From Streptomyces sp. NBC_00523 (GTDB taxonomy: Bacteria > Actinomycetota > Actinomycetes > Streptomycetales > Streptomycetaceae), in NCBI RefSeq assembly GCF_036346615.1, contig NZ_CP107836.1:5208001-5272000 (forward strand): a DNA stretch of 64,000 nucleotides, in the 5' to 3' direction. Both the position numbers and the translations under genes were made by a program. Below, piece after piece: positions 1-8,941 of the stretch (positions are counted from its first letter, which is position 1; each line of letters begins with the position of its first letter). The notes beneath the pieces are model-generated. The model was not told where the DNA came from. It worked only from the letters and a program-made list of their open reading frames with translations, and did not search any database.

Positions 1-1216
1 CCGTCGCCTCGTACAGCCGGGGCACCAGCGAGGTGAGCGTGGTCTTGCCGGACCCGGTCGCACCGACCAGGGCCATCGTCTCGCCCGGCCGGATGCGCAG
101 ATCGATCCCGGCCAGCACGGGCGCCGAGCCCTCCTCCGCGTCGGGATAGCGGAACTCGACGCCCTCGAAGACCATCCCGCCCGCCCCGGCGGTCCCGGGC
201 GCGGCCGACTGCCCGGTGTCCTCCTCCTCGGCGGCGTCCATCACCTCGAAGTACCGCTCGGTCGCCGTCGCCGCCTCCTGGCTCATCGCCAGCAGGAAGC
301 CGATCGACTCGACGGGCCAGCGCAGCGCGAGGGCCGTGGACAGGAAGGCGACCAGGGTGCCCGCGGACAGGTCGCCGTCGGCGACCTCGATCGTGCCGAA
401 CACCAGGGCGGCCCCGATGGCGAGTTCGGGGAGCGTGGTGATGAGGGTCCAGATCCGGGCGAGCAGCCGGGCCTTGACCAGCTCCGTGGTGCGCAGCTTC
501 CCGGCGAGCGCCCGGAAGGCGGCGGCCTGGCTGCGGTGGCGTCCGAAGCCCTTGATGATGCGGATGCCGAGCACGCTCTCCTCGACCACCGTGGTCAGGT
601 CGCCGACCTGGTCCTGGGCGCGGCGCGCGACCGCGGCGTACTTCGCCTCGAACGCCGAGCAGATGATCACGAGTGGGACGACCGGGGCGAGCAGCACCAG
701 GCCGAGCGTCCACTCCTGGAACAGCAGGACCACGAAGCCGACGAGGATCGTGGTCGCGTTGACCAGCAGGAAGGTCAGCGGGAAGGCCAGGAACATCCGG
801 ACCATCATCAGGTCGGTCGTGCCGCGCGACAGCAACTGCCCCGACGGCCAACGGTCGTGGAAGGCCACCGGCAGCCGTTGCAGATGCCGGTACAGGTCCG
901 CCCGCATCGACGCCTCGACCCCGGCCAGCGGACGCGCCACCAGCCACCGCCGCACCCCGAACAGCACCGCCTCGGCGATGCCCAGGAGCAGTAGATACAG
1001 CGCCCCGAGCCAGACCCCGCCCGGGTCCGCGTCCGCGACCGGGCCGTCCACGATCCACTTCAGGACGAGCGGGATCACCAGGCCCAGACAGGAGGCGAAG
1101 ATCCCCACCAGCGCGGCCCCGGAGAGCCGTGCCCGTACCGGCTTCACGTAAGGCCACAACCGCAGCAGCGAGCGCACGGCCGACCGGTCCTTGGGTTCTA
1201 CATGTTCCTGGTGCAT
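1..1216 (-). CDS. ABC exporter, fused permease-ATPase (C-terminus cut by window edge)
   Basis: This is a half-size ABC exporter of the MdlB/MsbA type, with the transmembrane domain first and the nucleotide-binding domain last. About 405 codons are visible. Residues from about 30 to 310 hold the membrane helices and coupling loops. The reading frame then enters the ATPase domain and runs off the window just after the Walker A sequence GATGSGKTT, so the signature motif and Walker B lie outside. The start used is ATG at 1216. It lacks a good Shine-Dalgarno, and a GTG at 1177 preceded by AAGGA is an alternative. The gene is divergent from the ABC-2 exporter operon that follows, sharing a gap of about 170 bp. 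Such genes often come as heterodimer pairs, and a partner may lie to the left. The substrate cannot be told from the sequence. Confidence 0.93.
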   Translation of the reverse strand, partial: MHQEHVEPKDRSAVRSLLRLWPYVKPVRARLSGAALVGIFASCLGLVIPLVLKWIVDGPVADADPGGVWLGALYLLLLGIAEAVLFGVRRWLVARPLAGVEASMRADLYRHLQRLPVAFHDRWPSGQLLSRGTTDLMMVRMFLAFPLTFLLVNATTILVGFVVLLFQEWTLGLVLLAPVVPLVIICSAFEAKYAAVARRAQDQVGDLTTVVEESVLGIRIIKGFGRHRSQAAAFRALAGKLRTTELVKARLLARIWTLITTLPELAIGAALVFGTIEVADGDLSAGTLVAFLSTALALRWPVESIGFLLAMSQEAATATERYFEVMDAAEEEDTGQSAAPGTAGAGGMVFEGVEFRYPDAEEGSAPVLAGIDLRIRPGETMALVGATGSGKTTLTSLVPRLYEAT

Positions 1217-1386
1217 CAGGGAGGAGCCTACGGTCCGTCCGGATAACGGTCCTGCGGTTTTATCCCGCCACCGGGCGCGCCGGACGGACCCCTAGGGGTC
1301 GTACGGGGCATCAGCCGATCGGCCGATGGCGGTTCGAGCGCGATGGCCGATACCGGGGCGGGCCCGGCGGGCCGATGCTCGGTGCC

Positions 1387-2316
1387 ATGGCAATCATCGA
1401 AGCGAACGGGGTGCGCAAGTCCTACGCCGGCCGCCCCGTGGTCGACGGGGTCTCCTTCGCCGTCGACGAGGGGGAGATCTTCGGGATTCTCGGCCCCAAC
1501 GGCGCGGGCAAGACCACCACCGTCGAGTGCGTCGCGGGCCTGCGGGTCCCCGACGCGGGCACCGTCCGGGTCGCCGGGCTCGACCCGGTCGCCGACCGCG
1601 CCCGGGTGACCGGACTGCTCGGCACCCAGCTCCAGGAGAGCGAACTCCAGACCAAGATCACCGTACGGGAGGCCCTGGACCTGTACAGCGCCTTCTACCC
1701 CCGGCCCGCCGACTGGCGCCCGCTCGCCGAACGGCTCGGCCTGGACGGCAAGCTGGACACCCGCTTCCACCGGCTCTCCGGCGGCCAGAAGCAGCGGCTG
1801 TCCATCGCGCTCGCCCTCGTCGGCCGGCCCCGCGTGGTCATCCTGGACGAGCTGACCACCGGCCTCGACCCGCGGGCCCGGCGCGACACCTGGCAGCTGA
1901 TCGAGGACATCCGGGACGGCGGCGTCACCGTCGTGCTCGTCACCCACTTCATGGAGGAGGCCCAGCGCCTCTGCGATCGCATCGCCGTCATCGACCGGGG
2001 GCGCGTCGTCGCGCTCGACACCCCGGCCGGTCTCGTCGCCGGGGCCGACGGCTCCACCGTCATCTCCTTCACGCCCTCCGCGCCGCTGCCCGAGGCCGAA
2101 CTCGCGGGCCTGTCCGGCGCGGTGTCGTACGAGACCGAGGGCGGCCGGGTCGTCATCAACGGCACAGACGAAACCGTCAACGCCGTGATCTCGCTGCTGG
2201 CCCGGCTCCGCGTCACCGCGCACCGCCTGCGCGTCTCCGAGGCCACCCTGGACGACGCCTTCCTCGACCTCACCGGCCCCGTCGACGGGCCCGGCCGCAC
2301 AGAACGGGCAGCCTGA
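1387..2316 (+). CDS. ABC-2 type exporter, ATP-binding subunit
   Basis: This is the ATPase subunit of a drug-type (DrrA/NatA-like) exporter of 309 aa. Near the N-terminus it has Walker A GPNGAGKTTT. The signature LSGGQKQRLS and Walker B VVILDELTTGLDP follow, then the switch histidine in LVTHFMEEA. The last 80 or so residues form the C-terminal extension typical of this family. ATG at 1387 is chosen because MAIIEANGVRKSY matches the usual N-terminus; an in-frame ATG lies at 1375. Its stop is one base from the start of the permease, so the two are translationally coupled. The kinase and regulator downstream suggest an exporter controlled by its own two-component system, as in many antibiotic-responsive loci. 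Confidence 0.95.
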   Translation: MAIIEANGVRKSYAGRPVVDGVSFAVDEGEIFGILGPNGAGKTTTVECVAGLRVPDAGTVRVAGLDPVADRARVTGLLGTQLQESELQTKITVREALDLYSAFYPRPADWRPLAERLGLDGKLDTRFHRLSGGQKQRLSIALALVGRPRVVILDELTTGLDPRARRDTWQLIEDIRDGGVTVVLVTHFMEEAQRLCDRIAVIDRGRVVALDTPAGLVAGADGSTVISFTPSAPLPEAELAGLSGAVSYETEGGRVVINGTDETVNAVISLLARLRVTAHRLRVSEATLDDAFLDLTGPVDGPGRTERAA

Positions 2317-2317
2317 G

Positions 2318-3115
2318 ATGGCCACCGCGCACACCGCACCCACCGCCCCCGCCGCCGCGCCCCGCACCGCCGTGCCCGGCGCGGCGCTCGCCGTCCTCAA
2401 GGCGGAGACCCGGCTCTTCCTGCGGGAACCGGGCAGCCTGTTCTGGATCGTGGTCTTTCCGACCGTGCTCCTGACGATCCTCGGCTTCGTCCCCTCCTTC
2501 CGGGCGCACGACGACGGACTCGGCGGCCGTCGCGTCATCGACCTCTATGTGCCCGTCGCGGTGCTGCTCGCCCTGATCATGTCCGGGCTCCAGGCGATGC
2601 CGCCCGTCCTCACCGGCTACCGCGAACGCGGCATCCTGCGCCGGATGTCCACCACACCGGTGCGGCCCTCCGCGCTGCTCGGCGCGCAGATCGCCCTGCA
2701 CGGCGCGGCCGCGCTCGTCTCCGCCCTGCTCGTCGTCGCCGTGGGCCGGATCGCCTACGGGGTGCGGCTGCCGGACCAGCCGTTCGGCTATCTGCTGGCG
2801 CTGCTGCTCGCGGTCGTCTGCGTCCTCGCCATCGGCTCGCTGATCTGCGCGCTCTCGCGTACGACGAAGATCGCCGCCGCCGCGGGCTCGCTCGTCTACT
2901 TCTCCATGATGTTCACGGCGGGCGTCTGGGTCCCCGTCCAGGCCATGCCCGACGCGCTGCGCCGCGTCGTCCAGGCCACCCCCTTCGGCGCCGCGTCCCA
3001 GGCCCTGGACCAGGCCGCCCGGGGCGACTGGCCCGCCCTGGCCTACCTCGGGGCGGTCGCCGCCTGGGCCCTCGCGGCCGGGTGGACCGCGATCCGCACG
3101 TTCCGGTGGCAGTAG
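2318..3115 (+). CDS. ABC-2 type exporter, permease subunit
   Basis: This 265-aa integral membrane protein pairs with the ATPase ending two bases upstream. After a short cytoplasmic N-terminus rich in Ala and Thr it shows about six hydrophobic segments. One is the pattern LFWIVVFPTVLLTILGF near residue 45 and another is the AVLLALIMSGLQAMPPVL segment, both typical of ABC-2 membrane proteins. The conserved region GYRERGILRRMSTTPVRP, around residues 102 to 120, is the intracellular coupling region seen in drug and polysaccharide ABC-2 permeases. The likely role is export of a hydrophobic compound; the substrate is unknown. The histidine kinase starts 21 bp after its stop. Confidence 0.94.
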   Translation: MATAHTAPTAPAAAPRTAVPGAALAVLKAETRLFLREPGSLFWIVVFPTVLLTILGFVPSFRAHDDGLGGRRVIDLYVPVAVLLALIMSGLQAMPPVLTGYRERGILRRMSTTPVRPSALLGAQIALHGAAALVSALLVVAVGRIAYGVRLPDQPFGYLLALLLAVVCVLAIGSLICALSRTTKIAAAAGSLVYFSMMFTAGVWVPVQAMPDALRRVVQATPFGAASQALDQAARGDWPALAYLGAVAAWALAAGWTAIRTFRWQ

Positions 3116-3136
3116 GGGCTTGGGAGACTTCCCCGC

Positions 3137-4390
3137 ATGAGCGCACACGTCACGACGGCCGAGCAGTGGTGGGGGCGGTTCTTCCGCTACGGCCCCTACG
3201 GGCTGCTCGGCCTGTCCGCCGTCGTCTCGGCCGTCACCCGGAACCTCGTCATGTCCCCGGCCGACGAGCGCGTCGCCGCAGTGCTCCTCCCGGCGGCGCT
3301 CGGGCTCCAGCTGTGGTGGTCCCGCACCGCGTCCGGCGCCGGACCGAGGGCGAGCGTCTGCTACTTCACCGCCCGCACCCTGCTCGCCTTCGGGCTCACC
3401 TGGTGCAACCCCTTCTTCTCCATCTACGCGGTGTTCGGCTACTTCGACGCCGGCCGGGTCCTCCCGCAACGCGCCTTCCGGCCCGGGCTGCTCGCGGTCG
3501 CCGTCATCATGGCGCTCGCCCAGAGCGGCAGCCCCCTGCCGCCCGCCACCCTGATGAACTGGATCGTCTTCGGCGTCGTCCTCGCCGTGCACGCCACCCT
3601 CACCATGGTCTTCGCCCAGATCGGGGAGCGGGAGGCCGACCAGGACCGGTCCAGGAACGCGACCATCACCGCCCTGGAGACCGCCAACGCCCGCCTGGAA
3701 CAGGCCCTCGCGGAGAACGCCGGGCTGCACGCCCAGCTCCTCGTCCAGGCCCGTGAGGCCGGGGTGGCCGACGAGCGGAGCCGGCTGGCCGCCGAGATCC
3801 ACGACACCATCGCCCAGGGACTCACCGGCATCATCGCCCAGCTCCAGGCCGCCACCTCCACCGGCGACACCGACCCGGACCTCGCCCGCGAACACCTCGT
3901 ACGGGCCGCCGCCCTGGCCCGGCACAGCCTCGGCGAGGCCCGCCGCTCGGTGCACAACCTGCTGCCCGCGGCCCTCGAACACGACGACCTGCCCGGCGCG
4001 CTCAAGAAGACCGTCGCCACCTGGTCCCGGCGCACCGGGGTGCGCGCCGAGTTCACCGTCACCGGCACCGTCGCACCCCTGCATGACGAGGTCGGCGCCA
4101 CCCTGCTCCGCATAGCCGAGGAGGCCCTGGCCAACGCGGCCCGGCACGCGGAGGCGTCCCGGGCCGGGGTCACCCTGTCGTACATGGGCGACGAGATCAC
4201 GCTCGACGTCCGCGACGACGGCCGCGGCTTCGACCCGGCCGCGCTGCCCCCGTACCGGGGCGCCGGAGGATTCGGCCTCGGCGGCATGCGCTCGCGCGCC
4301 GAACGCATCGCGGGCACCGTCGAGGTGGAGACCGGACCCGGCCTGGGCACGGCGGTCAGCGCCCGCGTCCCGCTGGTGCCGCACGGCTGA
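3137..4390 (+). CDS. Two-component sensor histidine kinase, NarL/LiaS type
   Basis: This 417-aa membrane kinase has an N-terminal block of about five hydrophobic helices (residues 15 to 165), with no obvious extracellular sensor domain. A coiled linker of about 45 residues follows. The HisKA_3 dimerisation helix has the phospho-acceptor in AEIHDTIAQGLTG, His222. The C-terminal HATPase_c domain shows the N box EEALANAARHAEA and the G1 and G2 boxes DVRDDGRGFDP and GGFGLGGMRSRAERIAG. Kinases of this shape usually sense the membrane or an intramembrane ligand. The response regulator starts 23 bp downstream and the ABC-2 exporter sits directly upstream. I infer a self-contained efflux module in which the kinase reports on the substrate or on envelope stress. 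Confidence 0.95.
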   Translation: MSAHVTTAEQWWGRFFRYGPYGLLGLSAVVSAVTRNLVMSPADERVAAVLLPAALGLQLWWSRTASGAGPRASVCYFTARTLLAFGLTWCNPFFSIYAVFGYFDAGRVLPQRAFRPGLLAVAVIMALAQSGSPLPPATLMNWIVFGVVLAVHATLTMVFAQIGEREADQDRSRNATITALETANARLEQALAENAGLHAQLLVQAREAGVADERSRLAAEIHDTIAQGLTGIIAQLQAATSTGDTDPDLAREHLVRAAALARHSLGEARRSVHNLLPAALEHDDLPGALKKTVATWSRRTGVRAEFTVTGTVAPLHDEVGATLLRIAEEALANAARHAEASRAGVTLSYMGDEITLDVRDDGRGFDPAALPPYRGAGGFGLGGMRSRAERIAGTVEVETGPGLGTAVSARVPLVPHG

Positions 4391-4413
4391 CCCCGTCCCG
4401 TACGGTGTCCGTC

Positions 4414-5064
4414 ATGGACCGGGAACCCGCGCGCGTCATCACCCTGATCGTCGTCGACGACCACCCCGTCGTACGGGACGGGCTGCGCGGGATGTTCGCC
4501 TCCGCACCGGAGTTCCGGGTGCTCGGCGAGGCGGCCGACGGGGTCGAGGGCGTCGAGATGGCCGCCCGGCTCGACCCCGACGTGGTGCTCATGGACCTGC
4601 GCATGCCGGGCGGCGGCGGGGTCGCCGCGATCACCGAGCTGACCCGGCGCGGCGCCCGCTCCAAGGTCCTCGTCCTCACCACGTACGACACCGACTCCGA
4701 CACCCTCCCCGCGATCGAGGCTGGCGCGACCGGCTACCTCCTCAAGGACGCGCCCCGCGAGGAGCTGTTCACCGCCGTCCGGGCCGCCGCCGAGGGCCGG
4801 ACCGTCCTCTCACCGGCCGTCGCCTCGCGGCTCGTCTCGGCGGTCCGCTCCCCGGCCGCCCCCGGCAACGAGACGCTGTCCGCCCGCGAGCGCGAGGTGC
4901 TGGCGCTCGTCGCCCGGGGCACCTCCAACCGGGAGATCGCCGCCGAGCTGTTCATCAGCGAGGCCACCGTGAAGACCCACCTCACCCACCTCTTCGCCAA
5001 GCTGGGCGTCAAGGACCGCGCCGCCGCCGTGGCCACGGGCTACGACCGCGGCATCCTCGGCTAG
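4414..5064 (+). CDS. LuxR/NarL family response regulator
   Basis: This 216-aa regulator is the cognate of the kinase just upstream. The receiver domain has the acidic pair D15-D16, phospho-acceptor D61 in DVVLMDLRMP, the conserved Thr in VLVLTTYD, and Lys in GYLLKDAPREEL. The C-terminal LuxR helix-turn-helix runs from TLSAREREVLALVARGTSNR through the recognition helix ISEATVKTHLTHLFAKLGV. ATG at 4414 is chosen over the in-frame GTG at 4405 because the receiver fold begins soon after. It is expected to control the upstream exporter. Its stop codon TAG is exactly the first three bases of a repeat element (see 5062-5113), which may have supplied the stop. Confidence 0.95.
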   Translation: MDREPARVITLIVVDDHPVVRDGLRGMFASAPEFRVLGEAADGVEGVEMAARLDPDVVLMDLRMPGGGGVAAITELTRRGARSKVLVLTTYDTDSDTLPAIEAGATGYLLKDAPREELFTAVRAAAEGRTVLSPAVASRLVSAVRSPAAPGNETLSAREREVLALVARGTSNREIAAELFISEATVKTHLTHLFAKLGVKDRAAAVATGYDRGILG

Positions 5065-5113
5065 GGGGTGTCTTGCCGGTCAGGGCCGGGGCCGCGGTGT
5101 CTGGCACGGCACC
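5062..5113. repeat. Solo end (half copy) of MITE-like element
   Basis: These 52 bases match the left arm of the inverted-repeat element at 58411-58616 at 46 of 52 positions with no gaps. They begin with TAGGGGGTGTCTTGCCG. The matching right arm is absent: the sequence runs straight into the end of glgX (stop at 5127-5129). This looks like the remnant of a deleted or recombined copy. As in the full copy, the element begins inside the TAG stop codon of the adjacent gene. The region lies between convergent genes. Confidence 0.75.
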
Positions 5114-5126
5114 CCCGCCCGGCCCC

Positions 5127-7385
5127 TCACTCCCGTACGCGCAGCAGCAGCACCGACCGCTCCGGCACCGTCAGCCGCTCGCCGCCCCCGTGCACCGTGC
5201 CCGGGGGTGCGGCCTGGTCCTCCCGCGAGGTGTCCAGGACCAGTTCGTAGGCCTGGGCCCACGGCGGGCCCGGCAGCACGAAGTCCACCGGTTCGTGGCC
5301 CGCGTGCAGGACGGCCAGGAAGCTGTCGTCGGTCACCTGCTCCCCGCGCGCGTCCCGCCCCGGGATGTCCCGGCCGGAGAGGTAGAGCCCGACCGTCGCG
5401 GCGGGCGCGTACCAGTCGGCCTCGGTCATCTCCGTGCCCTCACCGGTGAACCAGGCCAGGTCCCGCAGCCCGTCCGGGGCCTGCGGCCGCCCGGAGAAGA
5501 ACGCCCGGCGGCGCAGCACCGGATGGCGGTGGCGCAGCGCGAGCACCCGCGCGGTCAGCGCCGCCAGCTCCCGCCACTCCGGCTGGTCGAGGAGCGACCA
5601 GTCGACCCAGCCGGTCTCGTTGTCCTGGCAGTACGCGTTGTTGTTGCCGCCCTGCGTACGCCCCATCTCGTCGCCCGCGACCAGCATCGGCACCCCGGTC
5701 GACAGGAGCAGCGTGGTGAGCAGGTTGCGCAGCTGGCGGCGGCGCAGCGCGTTGACGTCCGTGTCGTCCGTCTCGCCCTCGGCGCCGCAGTTCCACGCCC
5801 GGTTGTCCGAGGTGCCGTCCCGGTTCTCCTCGCCGTTGGCCTCGTTGTGCTTCTCCTGGTAGCTCACCAGGTCGCGCAGGGTGAACCCGTCGTGCGCGGT
5901 GACGAAGTTGACCGAGGCGTACGGGCGGCGCCCGCCCCACGCGTACAGGTCGCTCGATCCGGTCAGCCGGTAGCCGAGGTCCCGTACGTCGGGCAGCGCG
6001 CCGCGCCAGAAGTCCCGTACGGCGTCCCGGTAGTGGTCGTTCCACTCCGTCCACAGCGGCGGGAAGGCCCCCACCTGGTAGCCGCCGTTGCCGACGTCCC
6101 AGGGCTCGGCGATGAGCTTGACCCGGCGCAGCACCGGGTCCTGGGCGATCACCGCGAGGAACGGGGAGAGCATGTCCACGTCGTGCATGGAGCGGGCGAG
6201 CGCCGCCGCCAGGTCGAAGCGGAAGCCGTCCACGCCCATCTCGGTCACCCAGTACCGCAGCGAGTCCGTGATCAGCCGCAGCACGTTCGGCTGGACGACG
6301 TGCAGGGTGTTGCCGCAGCCGGTGTAGTCCGCGTACCGGCGGGCGTCGCCCTGGAGGCGGTAGTAGCCCCGGTTGTCGATGCCGCGCAGCGACAGCATCG
6401 GGCCCAGCTCGCCCGCCTCCGCGGTGTGGTTGTAGACGACGTCGAGGATGACCTCGATGCCCGCGTCGTGCAGCGCGCGCACCATCCGCTTGAACTCGCC
6501 GACCTGGCCGCCCGTGGTGCCGCTCGCCGAGTAGCCGGCGTGCGGGGCGAAGTAGCCGATGGAGTTGTAGCCCCAGTAGTTGCTCAGCCCGCGCCGCAGC
6601 AGATGGTCCTCGTGCGCGAACTGGTGCACCGGCAGCAGCTCCACCGCCGTCACCCCGAGGTCCTTCAGATGCCCGATCGCCGCGGGGTGGGCGAGCCCGG
6701 CGTAGGTGCCGCGCAGCTCCTCCGGGATGCCGGGGTGGCGCCGGGTGAAGCCCTTCACGTGCAGCTCGTAGATGACGGAGTCCGCCCACGGCGTCTTCGG
6801 CCTGCGGTCGTCGGCCCAGTCGTCGTCGTCGTGGACGACGACCCCCTTCGGCACGTAGGGGGCGGAGTCCCGTTCGTCCCGTACGGTGTCCGCGAACTGC
6901 TGGTCGGGCCAGTCCCTCACATGGCCGTACACCTCGGCCGGAAGGGTGAATTCGCCGTCCACGGCCCGGGCGTACGGATCGAGCAGCAGCTTCGCCGGAT
7001 TCCACCGGGCGCCCGTCCACGGGTCCCACCGGCCGTGCACCCGGTATCCGTACCGGCGGCCCGGCCGCACCCCGGGGACGAAGCCGTGCCAGACCTCGTG
7101 GGTGAGCTCGGTCAGGGGGAGCCGCGTCTCCGTGCCGTCCTCCTCGAAGAGGCACAGCTCGACGGCCTCCGCGCCGCCCGCCCAGAGCGCGAAATTGGTG
7201 CCCGCCACCCCGTCGGGGCCGGTCCTGAAGCGGGCACCGAGCGGCATCGGCGCCCCCGGCCACACCACCGGCGGGCGGCGCCCGGGCACCGCGGCGGCGA
7301 CCCGCTCCGCCACCGCCCCGGCGGTCCCCGATTCCGTCCCCGCGTCCGTCTCCGGTACTGCCTGCTGCTCGGCTGCGCTCGACAC
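5127..7385 (-). CDS. glgX: Glycogen debranching enzyme GlgX (GH13 isoamylase type)
   Basis: This 752-aa GH13 enzyme removes alpha-1,6 branches from glycogen limit dextrins. It has an N-terminal CBM48-like domain (MPLGARFRTGPDGVAGTNFALWAGGAEAVELCL is its region), followed by the catalytic barrel. The nucleophile aspartate is in DGFRFDLAAAL, the general acid glutamate in LIAEPWDVG, and the transition-state-stabilising aspartate in VTAHDGFTLRDLVSY. The C-terminal domain ends in RSVLLLRVRE. The frame is open further upstream, but GTG at 7385 is chosen because GGGAGGCGAGAAG lies just before it and the family N-terminus starts soon after. The first 30 or so residues are a poorly conserved linker. 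The gene is convergent with the response regulator and divergent from an L,D-transpeptidase. Confidence 0.96.
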   Translation of the reverse strand: MSSAAEQQAVPETDAGTESGTAGAVAERVAAAVPGRRPPVVWPGAPMPLGARFRTGPDGVAGTNFALWAGGAEAVELCLFEEDGTETRLPLTELTHEVWHGFVPGVRPGRRYGYRVHGRWDPWTGARWNPAKLLLDPYARAVDGEFTLPAEVYGHVRDWPDQQFADTVRDERDSAPYVPKGVVVHDDDDWADDRRPKTPWADSVIYELHVKGFTRRHPGIPEELRGTYAGLAHPAAIGHLKDLGVTAVELLPVHQFAHEDHLLRRGLSNYWGYNSIGYFAPHAGYSASGTTGGQVGEFKRMVRALHDAGIEVILDVVYNHTAEAGELGPMLSLRGIDNRGYYRLQGDARRYADYTGCGNTLHVVQPNVLRLITDSLRYWVTEMGVDGFRFDLAAALARSMHDVDMLSPFLAVIAQDPVLRRVKLIAEPWDVGNGGYQVGAFPPLWTEWNDHYRDAVRDFWRGALPDVRDLGYRLTGSSDLYAWGGRRPYASVNFVTAHDGFTLRDLVSYQEKHNEANGEENRDGTSDNRAWNCGAEGETDDTDVNALRRRQLRNLLTTLLLSTGVPMLVAGDEMGRTQGGNNNAYCQDNETGWVDWSLLDQPEWRELAALTARVLALRHRHPVLRRRAFFSGRPQAPDGLRDLAWFTGEGTEMTEADWYAPAATVGLYLSGRDIPGRDARGEQVTDDSFLAVLHAGHEPVDFVLPGPPWAQAYELVLDTSREDQAAPPGTVHGGGERLTVPERSVLLLRVRE

Positions 7386-7537
7386 CTTCTCGCCTCCCGC
7401 GGCTCGTGGGACCGGCACCGGAAGGGGGTGTGCGGCGTCCCGGCCGCGGCTCCCCGAGTGCGGCCGTCCCCTGTGTTCTGCCCACCGGGCGGCCCGCACT
7501 CACGTTTCCCCCGACCGGCCCCCGTCGTTGGGGGGAC

Positions 7538-8764
7538 ATGACTCACGTAGCGAAGAAGGCAGGGACGCGCCCGGTCACCCCACTGCTCGGGCGGGGTCTG
7601 CTCGCCGTACTGGCGCTGCTGGCCGTGCTGACGGGCTGTTCGGGCGCCGGTTCGTTCATCGGCGGGAAGGGGAAACCGCAGGAGGCCATCCGGGTCACGC
7701 CCGCCGACCGGGCCGAGGACGTCCGGGCGGACAGCCGGGTCGGGGTGGAGGTCCCGGACGGCCGGCTGGAGAGCGTCCGGGTGCGGCGGATCGAGGACGC
7801 GCAGGAGCAGGAGGTGCCGGGCCGGATCGCCGAGGACGGCCACTCCTGGGCGCCGGCGAAGGGGGCGCGGCTCGGGCTCGCCGCGAAGTACAGCGTGGAC
7901 GCGGTCGCGGTGGACGGCGGCGGCCACCGCGCGGCCCGGCACACCACCTTCACCACGGCCGTCCCCAAGGACCGCTTCATCGGCTACTTCAAGCCGGAGA
8001 ACCGCTCGACCGTGGGCACCGGCATGATCGTCTCCTTCGAGTTCAACCGCCCCGTCACCCGGCGGGCGGCGGTGGAGCGGGCGATCCGGGTGACCGCCGA
8101 TCCGGCGGTGACGGTGGCCGGGCACTGGTTCGGCAAGAGCCGCCTGGACTTCCGCCCCGAGGAGTACTGGCAGCCCGGCACCGAGGTCACGGTGGACATC
8201 GGACTGGCCGACGTGGAGGGCGCGCCGGGGGTGTACGGCAGCCAGCGCAAGACCGTGCGCTTCACGGTGGGCCGGGAGCAGATCTCCCGGGTGGACTCCG
8301 CCGCGCACACGATGGAGGTGCGCCGGGACGGGCAGCTCGTCTCCACGGTCCCGGTCACCGCGGGCTCCCCGACGACCACCACGTACAACGGGAAGATGGT
8401 GGTGAGCGAGATGCACGAGGTGACGCGGATGGACGGGCGGACCGTCGGCTTCGGCGGCGAGTACGACATCAAGGACGTGCCGCACGCCATCCGGCTGACC
8501 AAGTCCGGCACCTTCCTCCACGGAAACTACTGGTCCGACGACAGCGTCTTCGGCTCCACCAACGTCAGCCACGGCTGCATCGGGCTGCGGGACGTCCAGG
8601 GCGGCAGCGGCTCCACCCCGGCCGGGTGGTTCTTCGACCGCACCCTCATCGGGGACGTCGTCGAGGTCGTCAACTCCCCGGACAAGACGGTCGCACCGGA
8701 CAACGGACTCGGCGGCTGGAACCTGGACTGGGCCCGGTGGCGGGCGGGTTCGGCGCTCCGGTAG
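7538..8764 (+). CDS. L,D-transpeptidase lipoprotein (paralogue 1)
   Basis: This 408-aa cell-wall enzyme is predicted to form 3-3 cross-links in peptidoglycan or attach proteins to it. The N-terminus is a lipoprotein signal with lipobox LTGC. Two immunoglobulin-like domains follow (DUF-type Ig modules found in mycobacterial LdtMt2), roughly residues 45 to 240. The YkuD catalytic domain comes last. Its active site reads HGNYWSDDSVFGSTN followed by SHGCIGL, with catalytic Cys347. ATG at 7538 has GGGGG directly before it. It stands 177 bp before a second gene of the same architecture, and the two proteins share long matching stretches, so they are a tandem duplication. The gene is divergent from glgX. 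Confidence 0.95.
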   Translation: MTHVAKKAGTRPVTPLLGRGLLAVLALLAVLTGCSGAGSFIGGKGKPQEAIRVTPADRAEDVRADSRVGVEVPDGRLESVRVRRIEDAQEQEVPGRIAEDGHSWAPAKGARLGLAAKYSVDAVAVDGGGHRAARHTTFTTAVPKDRFIGYFKPENRSTVGTGMIVSFEFNRPVTRRAAVERAIRVTADPAVTVAGHWFGKSRLDFRPEEYWQPGTEVTVDIGLADVEGAPGVYGSQRKTVRFTVGREQISRVDSAAHTMEVRRDGQLVSTVPVTAGSPTTTTYNGKMVVSEMHEVTRMDGRTVGFGGEYDIKDVPHAIRLTKSGTFLHGNYWSDDSVFGSTNVSHGCIGLRDVQGGSGSTPAGWFFDRTLIGDVVEVVNSPDKTVAPDNGLGGWNLDWARWRAGSALR

Positions 8765-8941
8765 CGGGGCGGCGGAGGCCCGGGGCCACTTGGGACGGAA
8801 CGGTGACAATTCCGAGAGGATCTGCCCACAGTCGGTGTGATTATCTCTCTGCTGAGCGCGCGTATGCAGTGCGCGGGGGCGGGAACCTACGGGTTCCCCG
8901 GGCCTAGGCGGGGCCAGGCCGTGTGAGGGGAGACGACCACA

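Noticed and set aside
2270..4384. Minus-strand open frame of about 700 codons
   Set aside because: It is antisense to the ABC-2 permease and histidine kinase genes; the translation is Gly/Arg-rich without family features.
5073..7541. Open frame of 822 codons on the plus strand
   Set aside because: It is antisense to glgX and has a Val/Arg/Pro-rich composition without a recognisable domain.
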